Source of the DNA: an uncultured Clostridia bacterium
GTDB lineage: Bacteria; Bacillota; Clostridia; Peptostreptococcales; Anaerovoracaceae
Assembly (NCBI GenBank): GCA_947302715.1
Contig: CAMYVY010000004.1
Span: forward strand, 1 to 64,000
Direction of reading: 5' to 3'
DNA: 64,000 bases
Numbering within the stretch: the first letter of the stretch is position 1; each line of letters opens with the position of its first letter. A program made the translations under genes and the position numbers. The notes beneath the pieces were generated by a model. That model was not told where the DNA came from and did no database searches. It saw only the letters and a list, made by a program, of their open reading frames with translations. Of the stretch, positions 16,301 to 25,240 are shown piece after piece.

Positions 16301-17074
16301 TAGATTATTAAAGCTAAGAGTTAGCGCAGTAAGGAATGACATCGAGGCCTTACCCAGGTTTCTGTGAACAGGCTCCCCTTCCGCCGAAGGCTCCGGGGTA
16401 AATGGATCCGAGTCGCTTGTAATCTTGCCGTCCTTCAGGGTTACAATCCTCGTTGCATACTGCTCGGCAAGTTCGGGGTTATGCGTAACCATAACAACAA
16501 GGCGGTCCTCAGCCACCTCTTTAAGCAGATCCATAACCTGAACGCTGGTTTCACTGTCCAGCGCACCCGTCGGCTCATCCGCCAACAGAATATTCGGGTC
16601 ATTAACCAAAGCACGAGCAATTGCAACCCTCTGCATCTGTCCACCGGACATCTGATTAGGCTTCTTAAAAATGTGCTCCTTGAGTCCGACCTTTTCGAGA
16701 GCTTCCTCTGCACGGCGTCTTCTCTCCGACTTTGAAATGCCCCCGATGGTTAGCGCCAATTCAACATTAGCCAGCACCGTCTGGTGTGGAATCAGGTTAT
16801 AGCTCTGGAATACAAATCCTATGGTATGGTTTCTATAGGAGTCCCAATCCCTGTCCTTATAGCGCTTGGTAGTTACACCGTTGATAATCAGATCCCCTGT
16901 GTCGTATTTGTCAAGTCCCCCTATTATATTCAGCAAAGTCGTCTTGCCGGATCCACTGGGTCCCAGGATCGCTACGAATTCATTATCCCTCAAATTCAGC
17001 GACACTCCGTCCAAGGCCATTTGCTCCAGATTTCCCGTTATATATTTTTTCGAGATATCCTTTATTTGTAACAT
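13331..17074 (-). CDS. Giant MacB-like ABC transporter with pentapeptide-type repeat in its ectodomain
   Basis: A 1247-residue fused ABC protein. Residues 1-230 are the ATPase (GPSGSGKTT, signature MSGGQMQRVAIARAL, Walker B ILLADEPTGALD). One transmembrane helix lies near 262-285; an extracytoplasmic region of about 820 residues follows, then three C-terminal helices with the FtsX fold (about 1110-1245, including ISVLERRKEIGILRAIGAS). MacB-family proteins are mechanotransmitters that drive export or lipoprotein and peptide release. The ectodomain is several times the usual size and contains ten tandem five-residue units of the form [IMLV]D[LMF]S[NS] (about 646-697), then long Ser/Gln-rich helical stretches. 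The start appears leaderless (see 17074-17110). No separate partner gene is adjacent. Confidence 0.88.
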   Translation of the reverse strand: MLQIKDISKKYITGNLEQMALDGVSLNLRDNEFVAILGPSGSGKTTLLNIIGGLDKYDTGDLIINGVTTKRYKDRDWDSYRNHTIGFVFQSYNLIPHQTVLANVELALTIGGISKSERRRRAEEALEKVGLKEHIFKKPNQMSGGQMQRVAIARALVNDPNILLADEPTGALDSETSVQVMDLLKEVAEDRLVVMVTHNPELAEQYATRIVTLKDGKITSDSDPFTPEPSAEGEPVHRNLGKASMSFLTALTLSFNNLWTKKARTILVAFAGSIGIIGIALILSLSNGVNKYIEETEEETLSAYPLEIQKTSFDLNSFASFSNSESSEEEPEDGAELKEVPVVSSMFSTMDSNDLGTLKKYLDGADSHVLDYAKAVEYHYNITPWIFRQEVDEGEEKIRQVCPSTLTTMYSGEVQAYSMMGLSMEVFYQLPEDEDLYLNEYDVMAGRWPENSGEAVFVLRSRDYINDYMLYTLGFKDSDELDEMIKKFSEGEVVDVVTENPLSLKYQDFVGINFKVVPAYAKFSYDERYKVWTDKSDDKNFMKNLVENGKDLTIVGVVAPKENARVSMLYLGINYTPDLTHELMEGSQKSAIVKDQLSKRNIDVFTGKEFGDTSGETGFDMASMFEVDEEAFANAFNFNADGMNLDSMDLSNIDMSNMDFSNLDFSSIDLSSVDFSNIDTSSIDMSNLDLSGLDLESLIDTEAIVNSIPEFDANDISKLFEGVEVNVTREQLADIFNKVVSGYQEAAGNEIQDMAGKITSSVGEFFTSEDFRNLVDSEVQGFVNGFKFPEFNQKDLADMVDRVMAGFSDFASGYDPNGEKTLQEYLQEYLATGEIQAILSQEVETIGGLVDQIELPEIDINAFSTKISDAYMEYATENSVPGISDIMNSFTNYMNSEDARNLVRNSIQEIIDTDAVGKKLRENAAPLIAKYLEPAANQVTTSLSAAIGPVVQQSISSMMSGYSSAIEQAMTQAMTQFGSQFAEAIMSNIGASMSSAFGSMFENMEDAFSIDEEALSNAFKFNMTEKELEELMTSLMSSGYSTYDSNLVRMGYAEESEPYSISIYPVNFESKDGIIGILDAYNKNMEESDQEEKVVRYTDLVGTLMSSVTDIINSISYVLIAFVAISLVVSSIMIGVITYISVLERRKEIGILRAIGASKGNISGVFNAETFIIGLLAGLFGVGLSRLLLIPGNYLIRMLSDADVTAVLPLNAAVILVILSVILTLIGGIIPSRKAAKSDPVIALRTE

Positions 17075-17110
17075 GGGGGTATTATACCACGTTATATAAA
17101 AAATACATGT
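17074..17110 (-). promoter_or_regulatory. Promoter of the giant ABC gene, leaderless arrangement
   Basis: Minus-strand TGG-TATAAT (TATAAT at 17081-17086) is followed by six bases and then the ATG at 17074. The six bases (ACCCCC) contain no Shine-Dalgarno sequence. The -10 to ATG spacing is identical to that of tcdA, so the mRNA probably starts at or beside the AUG. Confidence 0.65.
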
Positions 17111-17183
17111 AGAAAATGCGATAAATTTATAATAATTACAATTGAAACGACTATTATGAAATAATTATTGCACTTTTATGCTC

Positions 17184-17210
17184 TACCACACTAAATAATT
17201 GTGGTATAAT
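17184..17210 (+). promoter_or_regulatory. thrH promoter with overlapping inverted repeat
   Basis: Extended -10 TGG-TATAAT (TATAAT at 17205-17210). A perfect inverted repeat, TACCACA (17184-17190) N9 TGTGGTA (17200-17206), overlaps it and could be an operator. The rest of 17075-17183 is AT-rich and holds no gene. Confidence 0.6.
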
Positions 17211-17248
17211 ACACCTTGATTATAAAAAGATTATATCTGGAGGGAAGT

Positions 17249-17890
17249 ATGTATATAGTTTGTTTGGACATGGAGGGAATCGTAACCCCCGAAATATGGA
17301 TTGAGTTCTCAAAGGTTACAGGGATTCCGGAGCTTACCAGAACCACCAGGGATGAGCCGGATTACGACAAGCTCATGCACTATAGAATGGATATATTGAA
17401 CGAACACGGACTCGGTCTCAGAGAAATTCAGAATACAATCGCAAAGATCGATCCCCTTCCGGGAGCAAAGGAATTTATAGACGAGCTTCGTAAATTCACG
17501 CAGGTGATTATTCTGAGCGATACATTTACCCAATTCGCCATGCCTCTGATCGAAAAGCTCGGCTGGCCGCTTTTGATGTGCAACGAACTCACCGTGTATT
17601 CCGATTCCGATGAATCCGGAAACAAAAAAGCCGGAATGATATCCGGCTATAAAATGCGAACCCTCGAAGAAGGTGGAACCAAGCTGAGTGCAGTCCGGGC
17701 ACTACAGTCTACCGGTTATGACACCATTGCTGTCGGCGACAGCTTCAACGACCTCGCGATGATTCGCGCAAGTCAGACCGGCTTCCTCTTCCGCTCGACC
17801 GACGCCATCAAGGCTGCCAATCCGGACCTTCAGGCCTTCGAAGAATACTCCGAGCTCCTTGCTGCAATCAAAGAAGTTCATGGTGTTTAG
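17249..17890 (+). CDS. thrH: ThrH-type HAD phosphatase (phosphoserine/homoserine phosphotransferase)
   Basis: A 213-residue HAD-superfamily enzyme. Motif I is CLDMEGIVTPEIW, with the DxEGxxxPE pattern that separates ThrH from ordinary SerB; motif II is ILSDTFTQF; motif III and IV are GGTKLSAVRAL and VGDSFNDLAM. ThrH hydrolyses phosphoserine and can pass phosphate to homoserine. An open frame starts at 17216, but GGAGGG precedes the ATG at 17249 and the protein then begins at motif I, as usual. There is a short hydrophilic loop near SDESGNKKAG. It is convergent with the PFOR gene, with only 4 bases between the stops and no visible terminator. Confidence 0.88.
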   Translation: MYIVCLDMEGIVTPEIWIEFSKVTGIPELTRTTRDEPDYDKLMHYRMDILNEHGLGLREIQNTIAKIDPLPGAKEFIDELRKFTQVIILSDTFTQFAMPLIEKLGWPLLMCNELTVYSDSDESGNKKAGMISGYKMRTLEEGGTKLSAVRALQSTGYDTIAVGDSFNDLAMIRASQTGFLFRSTDAIKAANPDLQAFEEYSELLAAIKEVHGV

Positions 17891-17894
17891 GCTT

Positions 17895-20800
17895 TTATCT
17901 CTCAGCGAGTTTTTTATATGCTTCGTAGCGCTCTTTGGCCTCGCGCTCAGCTTGGGCAAAGAGCGTTATTGCATTCTCAGGGAAGGTTTGGTGAAGCGAA
18001 GCATAGCGAACCTCTCCCTCTAAGAATTCTTGATAGGACATGGTAGGTTCCTTCGAATCTAAAACGAAAGGCTGCTCCTTGTTAAGCGGATTGTATCTAT
18101 AGAGCGGCCAATAACCGGATTCAACCGCCCGCTTCATTTCCGCCTGCGCCTGATCCATACCGGCCTTAATGCCATGGTTGATGCACGGTGCATAGGCGAT
18201 TATGAGCGAAGGTCCCGGGAATTTTTCGGCCTCGGTTATAGCCTTCATGAGCTGATTCATGTCGGCTCCCATCGCAACGCTCGCGACATAGCAGTTCCCA
18301 TAGGCCATCATCATTTTGCCCAGATCCTTCTTACCACTCTTTTTCCCGGCAGCCTGGAACTGCGCTACGGCACCAAGCGGCGTGGCTTTGCTGCTCTGTC
18401 CTCCGGTATTGGAATACACTTCGGTATCCACGACCAAAACATTTATATCTTCACCCATCGCGATTACATGATCAAGACCGCCGAAGCCGATGTCGTAGGC
18501 CCATCCGTCGCCCCCATACATCCAAACAGGTTGCTTGGCGAGATGCTCCGGATGCCTGAGAATCAAAATCTTTAGCTCTGCCGCTCGACCGCTGAATTCA
18601 GATTCTTCAATTGCGGCCTGCAGTTTTTCCGACGCAGGCATGGATGCGCTAACGTCGGAAAATGCAGCAAGCCATTCGTCTATCGTTTCAGTTAGATGAG
18701 GTTCAAGTTTCTTCAATTCCTCTATCCAAGCCTTGGTTTTACTTCTCTGCTGTTTGACTGATAGGTACATGCCGAGGCAGAATTCCGCGTTGTTTTCAAA
18801 TAACGAATTACTCCACGCCGGACCGCGGCCCTCCTTGCTCACGGTATAAGGAATGGACGGCATCGCTGCACCCCAGGCCTGTGAACAGCCCGTGGCGTTT
18901 GCCCAATACATGCGATCCCCATAGAGTTGAGTTAGCAGCTTCGCATAAGGAGTTTCGCCGCAACCCGCACAAGCTCCGGAGAATTCGCAGAGAGGCTGAC
19001 GGAACTGGCTACCCTTAACCGTTTCCAAATCGAATGCATTCTTCTCCGTTATGGTAAGTCCATATTCCCATTCCGGAGTGAGTTCGAGTTTTTCCGTAAC
19101 ATGCTCCATTTTAAGAGCCTTATCTTTAAGCGGACAAGATGCCACACAGCTTCCGCATCCCGTGCAATCCATGTCACTTATCTGTATAGAAAAATACATT
19201 TGAGCGTCCTTTTGAACTCCCTTTGCCGGCACCACCTTGAAATTCTTCGGTGCGTTCTTTACTTCTTCCTCATTTAGAAGGTAAGGTCTAATCACCGCAT
19301 GCGGACATACAAACGAGCAGCGGTTGCATTGAGCGCACGCATCTTCATTCCAAACGGGAATCCTCGTTGCAATACCTCTCTTTTCGTAAGCGGTCGTCCC
19401 GAGCGGCATCGTACCATCCTCATATCCGATAAATGTCGATACCGGAAGCTCATCTCCCTTAAGCGCATTTACAGGCCTAAGGATATTCTTGATAAAATCA
19501 GGTTCAGGGCTATGATTTACAGTGTTCTCTTCTTCTTTCGTTTTCTTTGAAGACTTTTTAAGCTTTATTTCTTTCAGTGCTTCGGCGCCTCTATCTATTG
19601 CAACAAGGTTCATTGCAACGATATCGTCGCCCTTCTTCATAAACGATTTTTTCGCTGCTTTCTTCATAAGAGCAATCGCTTCGTCCATCGGTATAATATC
19701 CGCAAGGCTGAAGAACGAAGCCTGGAGCACCATGCTTGCGTGCTCACCGAGGCCGATTTCTTCGGATATTTTGTTGGCATCTATGGTGAATACTTTCGCC
19801 TTTTTCTCTATCAAGAGTTCCTTTACGCGAGTGGGCAAATTATCTTCGAGCTCGTCTTCGTCCCATGAAGTATTTAAGAGAAGCGTGCCGCCATTTTTTA
19901 ATTCACTCACGATGTCATATTTGTCGAGGAAGGTCTGATTGTGGCAAGCTATAAAATCCGCCTTGGTAACAAGATAAGAATCCATGATAGGCTCATTTCC
20001 AAACCTTAGATGGCTCCTGGTAATACCGAAGGATTTCTTGGTATCGTATTCAAAATACGCCTGCGCATACATATCGGTATTATCGCCGATGATTTTGATG
20101 GAGTTTTTGTTGGCTCCAACTGTTCCATCACTTCCAAGACCCCAGAACTTGCATTCAACAAGCTTATGTTTTCTTCTCTCGTTTTTATAGCTGTGGATAT
20201 TTATGGGCTCACCCACAGGCAGGGAAAGATGAGTGACGTCATCGTTTATTCCGATTGTGAATCCTGTGAACGGTTTCTTATCGGCAAGATGATCGTAGAC
20301 GGCTTTTATCTGAGCAGGCGTTGTGTCCTTTGATGAAAGACCATAACGACCACCTATGATGTACGGCGCCTTTTTATCATTTGTGAAAGCAGAACAAACC
20401 GCCAGATAGAGCGGCTCACCGGCCGTTCCCATTTCCTTGCAACGATCTAAAACTGCGATTTTCTTTACAGTCTTCGGGAGAGCCTTCCTGAAATACTCTT
20501 TTGAAAACGGATTGAAGAGATGAACCTGAAGGTATCCGACCTTCCCGGTTTTTTCATCACTTCGATCTATTAGGTAATTGAGATAGTCGACGGTTTCTCT
20601 GATCGCACCGCTTACGGATCCCATGGCTACGATGACACGCTCCGCATCAGGTGCGCCATAATAATTGAATATATGATAATCCTCACCGGTTATCTCGTTT
20701 ATCTTTTCCATGTATTCTTCAACGATTTCCGGAAGCTCGTCATACGCTCTATTGTTTGCTTCTCGGAATTGGAAATAGACATCGGGGTTTTGCACAGTGT

Positions 20801-21461
20801 TTCTTAACGAGGGATGATACGGATTTAGGGCAGATTCTCTGAAATTCCTGACCGCCGTCCAGTCCAAGAGTTCACCGAATTTCTCATACGGAATTGCTCG
20901 GATCTTTTGTATCTCGTGGGATGTCCTAAACCCATCGAAGAAATGCATGAACGGAATGCGAGCCTTCACCGCAGCAAGATGAGCGACACTGGCAAGGTCC
21001 ATCACTTCTTGAACGCTTCCGGTTGAAAGCATGGCGAATCCCGTCTGCCTGCAATTCATGACGTCGCTGTGGTCACCAAAAATCGACATTGCATGGGTTC
21101 CCACTGTCCTCGCAGCGACATGGATAACCGCCGGTTGACGTGTTCCGCTGATTCTGTGCAAAACGGGGATCATAAGCATGAGTCCCTGGGACGATGTGTA
21201 TGTCGTTGCAAGAGAACCTGCCTCCAAAGCTCCATGAACAGCGCCGATTGCTCCGGCCTCCGACTGCATTTCAACCAAGGTCACCGGCTGGGTATAAAGA
21301 TTGTTTCTGCCGTTGGCTGACCATTCATCGGTCTTTTCAGCCATCGGTGACGAAGGTGTTATAGGATATATTGCTGCGACCTCTGAGAAAGCATATGCAA
21401 CATATGCTGCTGCTTCGTTTCCGTCGATTACCATTATCTCATTATTCTTTTTTTCTACCAC
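17895..21461 (-). CDS. nifJ: Pyruvate:ferredoxin (flavodoxin) oxidoreductase
   Basis: An 1188-residue single-chain PFOR. The N-terminal PP domain reads DGNEAAAYVAYAFSEVAAIYPITPSSPMAE (quoted from residue 13 in parts); a gamma-type domain covers about 430-620, two [4Fe-4S] sites lie at about 705-780 (CAQCNRCSFVCP and CTGCGSCVASCP), another cysteine cluster is in CEFSGACAGCGE, and the TPP-binding GDGWAYDIGFGG lies near 985. It oxidises pyruvate and CoA to acetyl-CoA, CO2 and reduced ferredoxin. The start is a GTG (21461) with GAGG upstream. A Lys/Glu-rich insert (about 634-655) sits before the ferredoxin domain. It lies 28 bases after the CoA-transferase gene in the VOR operon. Confidence 0.95.
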   Translation of the reverse strand: MVEKKNNEIMVIDGNEAAAYVAYAFSEVAAIYPITPSSPMAEKTDEWSANGRNNLYTQPVTLVEMQSEAGAIGAVHGALEAGSLATTYTSSQGLMLMIPVLHRISGTRQPAVIHVAARTVGTHAMSIFGDHSDVMNCRQTGFAMLSTGSVQEVMDLASVAHLAAVKARIPFMHFFDGFRTSHEIQKIRAIPYEKFGELLDWTAVRNFRESALNPYHPSLRNTVQNPDVYFQFREANNRAYDELPEIVEEYMEKINEITGEDYHIFNYYGAPDAERVIVAMGSVSGAIRETVDYLNYLIDRSDEKTGKVGYLQVHLFNPFSKEYFRKALPKTVKKIAVLDRCKEMGTAGEPLYLAVCSAFTNDKKAPYIIGGRYGLSSKDTTPAQIKAVYDHLADKKPFTGFTIGINDDVTHLSLPVGEPINIHSYKNERRKHKLVECKFWGLGSDGTVGANKNSIKIIGDNTDMYAQAYFEYDTKKSFGITRSHLRFGNEPIMDSYLVTKADFIACHNQTFLDKYDIVSELKNGGTLLLNTSWDEDELEDNLPTRVKELLIEKKAKVFTIDANKISEEIGLGEHASMVLQASFFSLADIIPMDEAIALMKKAAKKSFMKKGDDIVAMNLVAIDRGAEALKEIKLKKSSKKTKEEENTVNHSPEPDFIKNILRPVNALKGDELPVSTFIGYEDGTMPLGTTAYEKRGIATRIPVWNEDACAQCNRCSFVCPHAVIRPYLLNEEEVKNAPKNFKVVPAKGVQKDAQMYFSIQISDMDCTGCGSCVASCPLKDKALKMEHVTEKLELTPEWEYGLTITEKNAFDLETVKGSQFRQPLCEFSGACAGCGETPYAKLLTQLYGDRMYWANATGCSQAWGAAMPSIPYTVSKEGRGPAWSNSLFENNAEFCLGMYLSVKQQRSKTKAWIEELKKLEPHLTETIDEWLAAFSDVSASMPASEKLQAAIEESEFSGRAAELKILILRHPEHLAKQPVWMYGGDGWAYDIGFGGLDHVIAMGEDINVLVVDTEVYSNTGGQSSKATPLGAVAQFQAAGKKSGKKDLGKMMMAYGNCYVASVAMGADMNQLMKAITEAEKFPGPSLIIAYAPCINHGIKAGMDQAQAEMKRAVESGYWPLYRYNPLNKEQPFVLDSKEPTMSYQEFLEGEVRYASLHQTFPENAITLFAQAEREAKERYEAYKKLAER

Positions 21462-21489
21462 TTATGCTCTACCTCGCTTCATATATCTC

Positions 21490-22797
21490 TTAAATTATTA
21501 TCCCCAATTTCTTGGCTTCAAAAGTCAGTTCATCTCTGAATTCGGGATGCGCAATTCCTATCATCGCCTTCGTTCTCTGAGAAAGCGTTCTCCCCCTCAG
21601 TTTTGCAATGCCATATTCGGTAACAATGTAGTCGACTTCACTCTTACCCGTCGTCACCTTCGCTCCCGACATCAGAATAGGTGTAATCCTGCTCACCTTC
21701 CCACCGCTCGCGGTCGAAGAGAATGCGATAAAGCTCTTTCCTCCCTTGGACATTGATGCTCCAAGGACATATTCCAACTGTCCGCCCGAACCCGAAACAT
21801 GCGTAATTCCAATAGACTCTGCACATACCTGTCCATAAAAATCAACCTCGATTGCCGAGTTAACGGATATAAAATTCGGATGCTTGCAGATCACATACGG
21901 ATCGTTTACATAGCGAACCGGAAGCAGTTCCACATCCGGATTGTTGTCTATATAGTCATACAGTCTCTTCGATCCAAAAGCAAAGGTCGCAACAGTCTTG
22001 TCTTTGTGTATCGGCTTTAGCTCGTTGGTAACCGCACCACATTCTATCAGCTCCACCATGCTGTCGGTGAAAAGTTCGGTATGTATACCAAGGTCCCTGT
22101 GATTCTTTAGAGCAAGACCCACAGACTCGGGAATCGCTCCGATACCAAGCTGTAAAGTTGCCCCATTCGGCGTTTCCGAAGCAATAAGCTCGCCGATGGT
22201 TTTGCTTATATCATCAAGCTCGGTCTCACCCTGGACCAAAAGTTCATAGTCGCATTCGCAAAGCATATCCACCTGGGATATGTGAATCTTGGGCCCGGAG
22301 ACAGACCAAGGCATTCTTTTGTTAACTTCAAGAATTATTGTCTTCGCATTGGTTTCTATGAAGTCTCCGCTTATTGCGCTCGTTAGCCCCGTGCTGAAGT
22401 ATCCCTCTTCATTCATCGGCGTCACGGAAATGCATAGGCAATCAATCTCCGGATTCATCGAAAGAAGTTCGCCCATCTGGACATAGCGGCATGGCATGAT
22501 GTCGGCAAGCCCACGCCTTATTACACTCCTCGCACGACCTCCGGAAAACCAGGATACGCCATGAATTCGATCCGCACATTCCTCATCAAACCATGCACAG
22601 TCATATAGGTCTAAAATAGTGTGCACGGTAATGTCATCGATTTTTCCGGCAAGTGCGGCCTCCTTCATAGCGAGACCGATTTCCTTGGGTTGCGACAGCC
22701 CCGAATCGGTAAACATCTGAGTTCCGGGTTTTAGGGATTCCGCTATTTCAAGCGGAGTCCTAATTTTGTCTTTATATATTTTTTCAAATTCATTCAT
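21490..22797 (-). CDS. Acyl-CoA:acetate CoA-transferase (4-hydroxybutyrate/butyryl-CoA transferase family)
   Basis: A 435-residue family-I CoA-transferase of the AbfT/Cat3-like group: LQLGIGAIPESVGLAL, NSAIEVDFYGQVCAES (the region bearing the probable catalytic glutamate), and HVSGSGGQLEYVLGAS with the CoA-site glycines. It exchanges CoA between acetyl-CoA and a short-chain acyl-CoA. An earlier ATG (22818) has no ribosome binding site, whereas GGAGAAAAAG precedes the ATG at 22797, so I take that start. It sits between the VOR genes and PFOR. I infer that it recovers branched-chain acids as acetyl-CoA after VOR has formed the acyl-CoA. Butyrate production is the alternative. Confidence 0.88.
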   Translation of the reverse strand: MNEFEKIYKDKIRTPLEIAESLKPGTQMFTDSGLSQPKEIGLAMKEAALAGKIDDITVHTILDLYDCAWFDEECADRIHGVSWFSGGRARSVIRRGLADIMPCRYVQMGELLSMNPEIDCLCISVTPMNEEGYFSTGLTSAISGDFIETNAKTIILEVNKRMPWSVSGPKIHISQVDMLCECDYELLVQGETELDDISKTIGELIASETPNGATLQLGIGAIPESVGLALKNHRDLGIHTELFTDSMVELIECGAVTNELKPIHKDKTVATFAFGSKRLYDYIDNNPDVELLPVRYVNDPYVICKHPNFISVNSAIEVDFYGQVCAESIGITHVSGSGGQLEYVLGASMSKGGKSFIAFSSTASGGKVSRITPILMSGAKVTTGKSEVDYIVTEYGIAKLRGRTLSQRTKAMIGIAHPEFRDELTFEAKKLGIII

Positions 22798-22846
22798 CTC
22801 TTTTTCTCCGACTTTCATGAGTTGAATCAGGTCTCGAAAAATAATT

Positions 22847-23383
22847 CTACGCTACACTCTCAATTCCCTTACGCAGAGCCTCTATGTTGATTGGAATCAG
22901 TTTTTCCTTTTCTCCTCTAAACATATTTGTAATCATTTCTTCAACAACGTCGATACCAACTGCCTTAGTGGCACCGATGAAAGCACCAAGCATAACCATA
23001 TTGCCGACCTTGCCGTTACCAAGTTCTTTGGCTATATCGTCACTTGGCACGTAATAAGTATTAATATCCTCGCGCTCGACCTTGTCGCTTATTGTGCTGC
23101 TGTTTACAAAGACGCATCCTCCGGGTTGAACACTGTCTATGAACTTCGCAAGCGAAGGTCTGTTCATTGCGATTAAGTCGGTCGGTTTTTCTATTAGCGG
23201 TGTTCCTATTCTCGCATCACTGAGAATAACCGAGCAGTTGGATGTACCTCCTCGCATTTCCGGTCCGTATGAGGGTACCCAAGTAACTTCGTAGCCCTCC
23301 TCGGCTCCCGCTTCCATCAGATTCTTTCCCATTGCCATCACGCCTTGGCCACCAAAGCCGGCCATAATTATTTCTCTACGCAT
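22847..23383 (-). CDS. 2-oxoacid:ferredoxin oxidoreductase gamma subunit (VorC-like)
   Basis: A 178-residue gamma subunit with IIMAGFGGQGVMAMGKNL at the start, GPEMRGGTSNCSVILSD, and a typical C-terminus. It forms part of the CoA-binding interface in four-subunit oxoacid oxidoreductases. Its start overlaps the beta-subunit gene by 8 bases. Length and motifs are normal for the family. Confidence 0.92.
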   Translation of the reverse strand: MRREIIMAGFGGQGVMAMGKNLMEAGAEEGYEVTWVPSYGPEMRGGTSNCSVILSDARIGTPLIEKPTDLIAMNRPSLAKFIDSVQPGGCVFVNSSTISDKVEREDINTYYVPSDDIAKELGNGKVGNMVMLGAFIGATKAVGIDVVEEMITNMFRGEKEKLIPINIEALRKGIESVA

Positions 23384-24110
23384 CTTTGATCACCCCCAGT
23401 GGATAATACTCAGCCATATTTTCTTTCAGCCACTTATTGGCATCATTTACGCTCATTCCCCAATTGGTAGGACATGCGGCCAGTACCTCTACAAAGGTAA
23501 AACCTGCTCCCGCCATTTGTAGCTCAAAGGCCTTCTTGATGGCCTTCTTTGCTTTGTTTAAATTCGGAATGTCAGTAACAGAAACGCGCTCCGCATAAAC
23601 CAGCCCATCCAAGGTCGCCAGCATCTCGGACACTCTGATCGGCATACCCGCGGAGTCCTTACTTCTTCCGTAAGGCGATGTTGTCGTTTTCTGCCCTATC
23701 AAGGTCGTCGGAGCCATCTGCCCTCCGGTCATTCCGTAGATTGCGTTGTTAATAAAAATCGTGGTGAATTTTTCTCCGCGCATCGCAGCATGAACGATTT
23801 CACCTGCGCCTATTGATGCGAGATCCCCGTCTCCTTGATATGTAAATACGAGCTGGTCCGGATGCGTTCTCTTTACCGCGGTTGCAACCGCAGGAGCACG
23901 TCCATGAGCAGCTTCGATAAAGTCGGAATAAAAATAATTTCCGGCAAAGACTGCGCATCCAACCGGACAGATTCCAATCGCGGTTTCTGTCGCATCCATT
24001 TCCACCATGGTCTCAGCAATCAGCTTATGAACGATGCCGTGGGCGCATCCCGGACAATAATGCATTTCATTATCCGAAAGGCCTTTTGATTTTGTATAGA
24101 TAGTTCTCAT
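23376..24110 (-). CDS. 2-oxoacid:ferredoxin oxidoreductase beta subunit, TPP-binding (VorA-like)
   Basis: A 244-residue subunit: HYCPGCAHGIVHKL near the start, ICPVGCAVFAGNYF, GDGDLASIGAGEIVHAAMRGEK (the TPP/Mg motif GDGD) and NNAIYGMTGGQMAPTT. It carries thiamine pyrophosphate and decarboxylates the oxoacid. It lies 20 bases after the alpha gene and overlaps the gamma gene. The family position with VorB upstream points to branched-chain 2-oxoacids, but 2-oxoglutarate or a broad range cannot be excluded from sequence alone. Confidence 0.92.
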   Translation of the reverse strand: MRTIYTKSKGLSDNEMHYCPGCAHGIVHKLIAETMVEMDATETAIGICPVGCAVFAGNYFYSDFIEAAHGRAPAVATAVKRTHPDQLVFTYQGDGDLASIGAGEIVHAAMRGEKFTTIFINNAIYGMTGGQMAPTTLIGQKTTTSPYGRSKDSAGMPIRVSEMLATLDGLVYAERVSVTDIPNLNKAKKAIKKAFELQMAGAGFTFVEVLAACPTNWGMSVNDANKWLKENMAEYYPLGVIKDA

Positions 24111-24130
24111 CTTCAGTCTCCGTATTATAA

Positions 24131-25225
24131 TTATTTGCCATTTACCATGCTTGATACCTTTTCAACGATTTCACCGACACCCGGCATCATACCACCGGTA
24201 CGTCCATAAAACTCGACGGGCTTTTTCCCCTGAGTCGCCAGGCGAACATCGTCAATCATTTGCCCCAGGCTCATCTCTACCGTCAGGAATTTCTTGACGG
24301 TGTCCGTGCAAGCGAGCTTATAGATTACATCACTCGGGAACGGCCAGAGCGTGATGGGTCTCACCATGCCTGCCTTGATGCCTTGCTTTCTAAGCTCATC
24401 GATAGCTGTAATTGAGATTCTTGCAGTTGTACCGTAGGCAACAATAATCACTTCCGCATCGTCGGTCATCAGTTCCTCAAAGCGGCATTCGTGCTTTTCT
24501 ATCAAGCGATACTTTTCTTGCAATTTCAGATTTTGTTTTTCACACTCATCGGTATTCATGAGCAGCGATGTAACAAAATTATTGTGGCTGCGACCTCTTC
24601 TTCCGCTTGCTGTCCAATCCACCTCAGCCATGTATGGACTATCTGCCGGATTGCGCTTTGGAATATCACGCCACTCGATAGGTTCCATCATCTGACCGAT
24701 AAGTCCATCAACCAAGAACATCACCGGATTCCTGTACTGTTCGGAGATATCGAAGGCCTCCTGCATGATATCAACGGTCTCTTGCAAATCCGCGGGAGCA
24801 AAGACGATGGTTCTATAATCGCCGTTACCTCCTCCTCTTGTCGCTTGATAATAATCGCACTGAGACGGCTGAATCGTTCCAAGTCCCGGGCCACCGCGGT
24901 TCACGTTTACGATAACTCCGGGAAGTTCGGTTGCCGCCATATAACTAATGCCCTCTTGCTTTAGGCTGATGCCCGGTGAGGAGGAGGAGGTCATTGCACG
25001 AACCCCGGAGGCTGAGGCTCCGTACACCATATTGATTGCAGCAAGTTCAGACTCTGACTGAACAAAAACTCCTCCAACCTCAGGCATCCTCTTGGACATG
25101 TATTCCGGTATTTCATTTTGGGGAGTTATCGGGTATCCGAAAAACCCTCTGCAGCCACCCTTGATGGCGGCTTCAGCAATCGCTTCACTCCCCTTCCATA
25201 TTTCTCTCCGTTTTTTCGTTTCCAC
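24131..25225 (-). CDS. vorB: 3-methyl-2-oxobutanoate:ferredoxin oxidoreductase alpha subunit
   Basis: A 364-residue alpha subunit: GCRGFFGYPITPQNEIPEYM (pyrimidine-binding region), SSSSPGISLKQEGISYMA, VNRGGPGLGTIQPSQCDYYQ and GGNGDYR match the VorB pattern. With the beta, gamma and ferredoxin subunits it oxidises 2-oxoacids from valine, leucine and isoleucine to acyl-CoA. It lies 15 bases after the delta (ferredoxin) gene. The order delta-alpha-beta-gamma is the standard clostridial one. Confidence 0.93.
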   Translation of the reverse strand: METKKRREIWKGSEAIAEAAIKGGCRGFFGYPITPQNEIPEYMSKRMPEVGGVFVQSESELAAINMVYGASASGVRAMTSSSSPGISLKQEGISYMAATELPGVIVNVNRGGPGLGTIQPSQCDYYQATRGGGNGDYRTIVFAPADLQETVDIMQEAFDISEQYRNPVMFLVDGLIGQMMEPIEWRDIPKRNPADSPYMAEVDWTASGRRGRSHNNFVTSLLMNTDECEKQNLKLQEKYRLIEKHECRFEELMTDDAEVIIVAYGTTARISITAIDELRKQGIKAGMVRPITLWPFPSDVIYKLACTDTVKKFLTVEMSLGQMIDDVRLATQGKKPVEFYGRTGGMMPGVGEIVEKVSSMVNGK

Positions 25226-25240
25226 TTCTTGTCCACCTCT

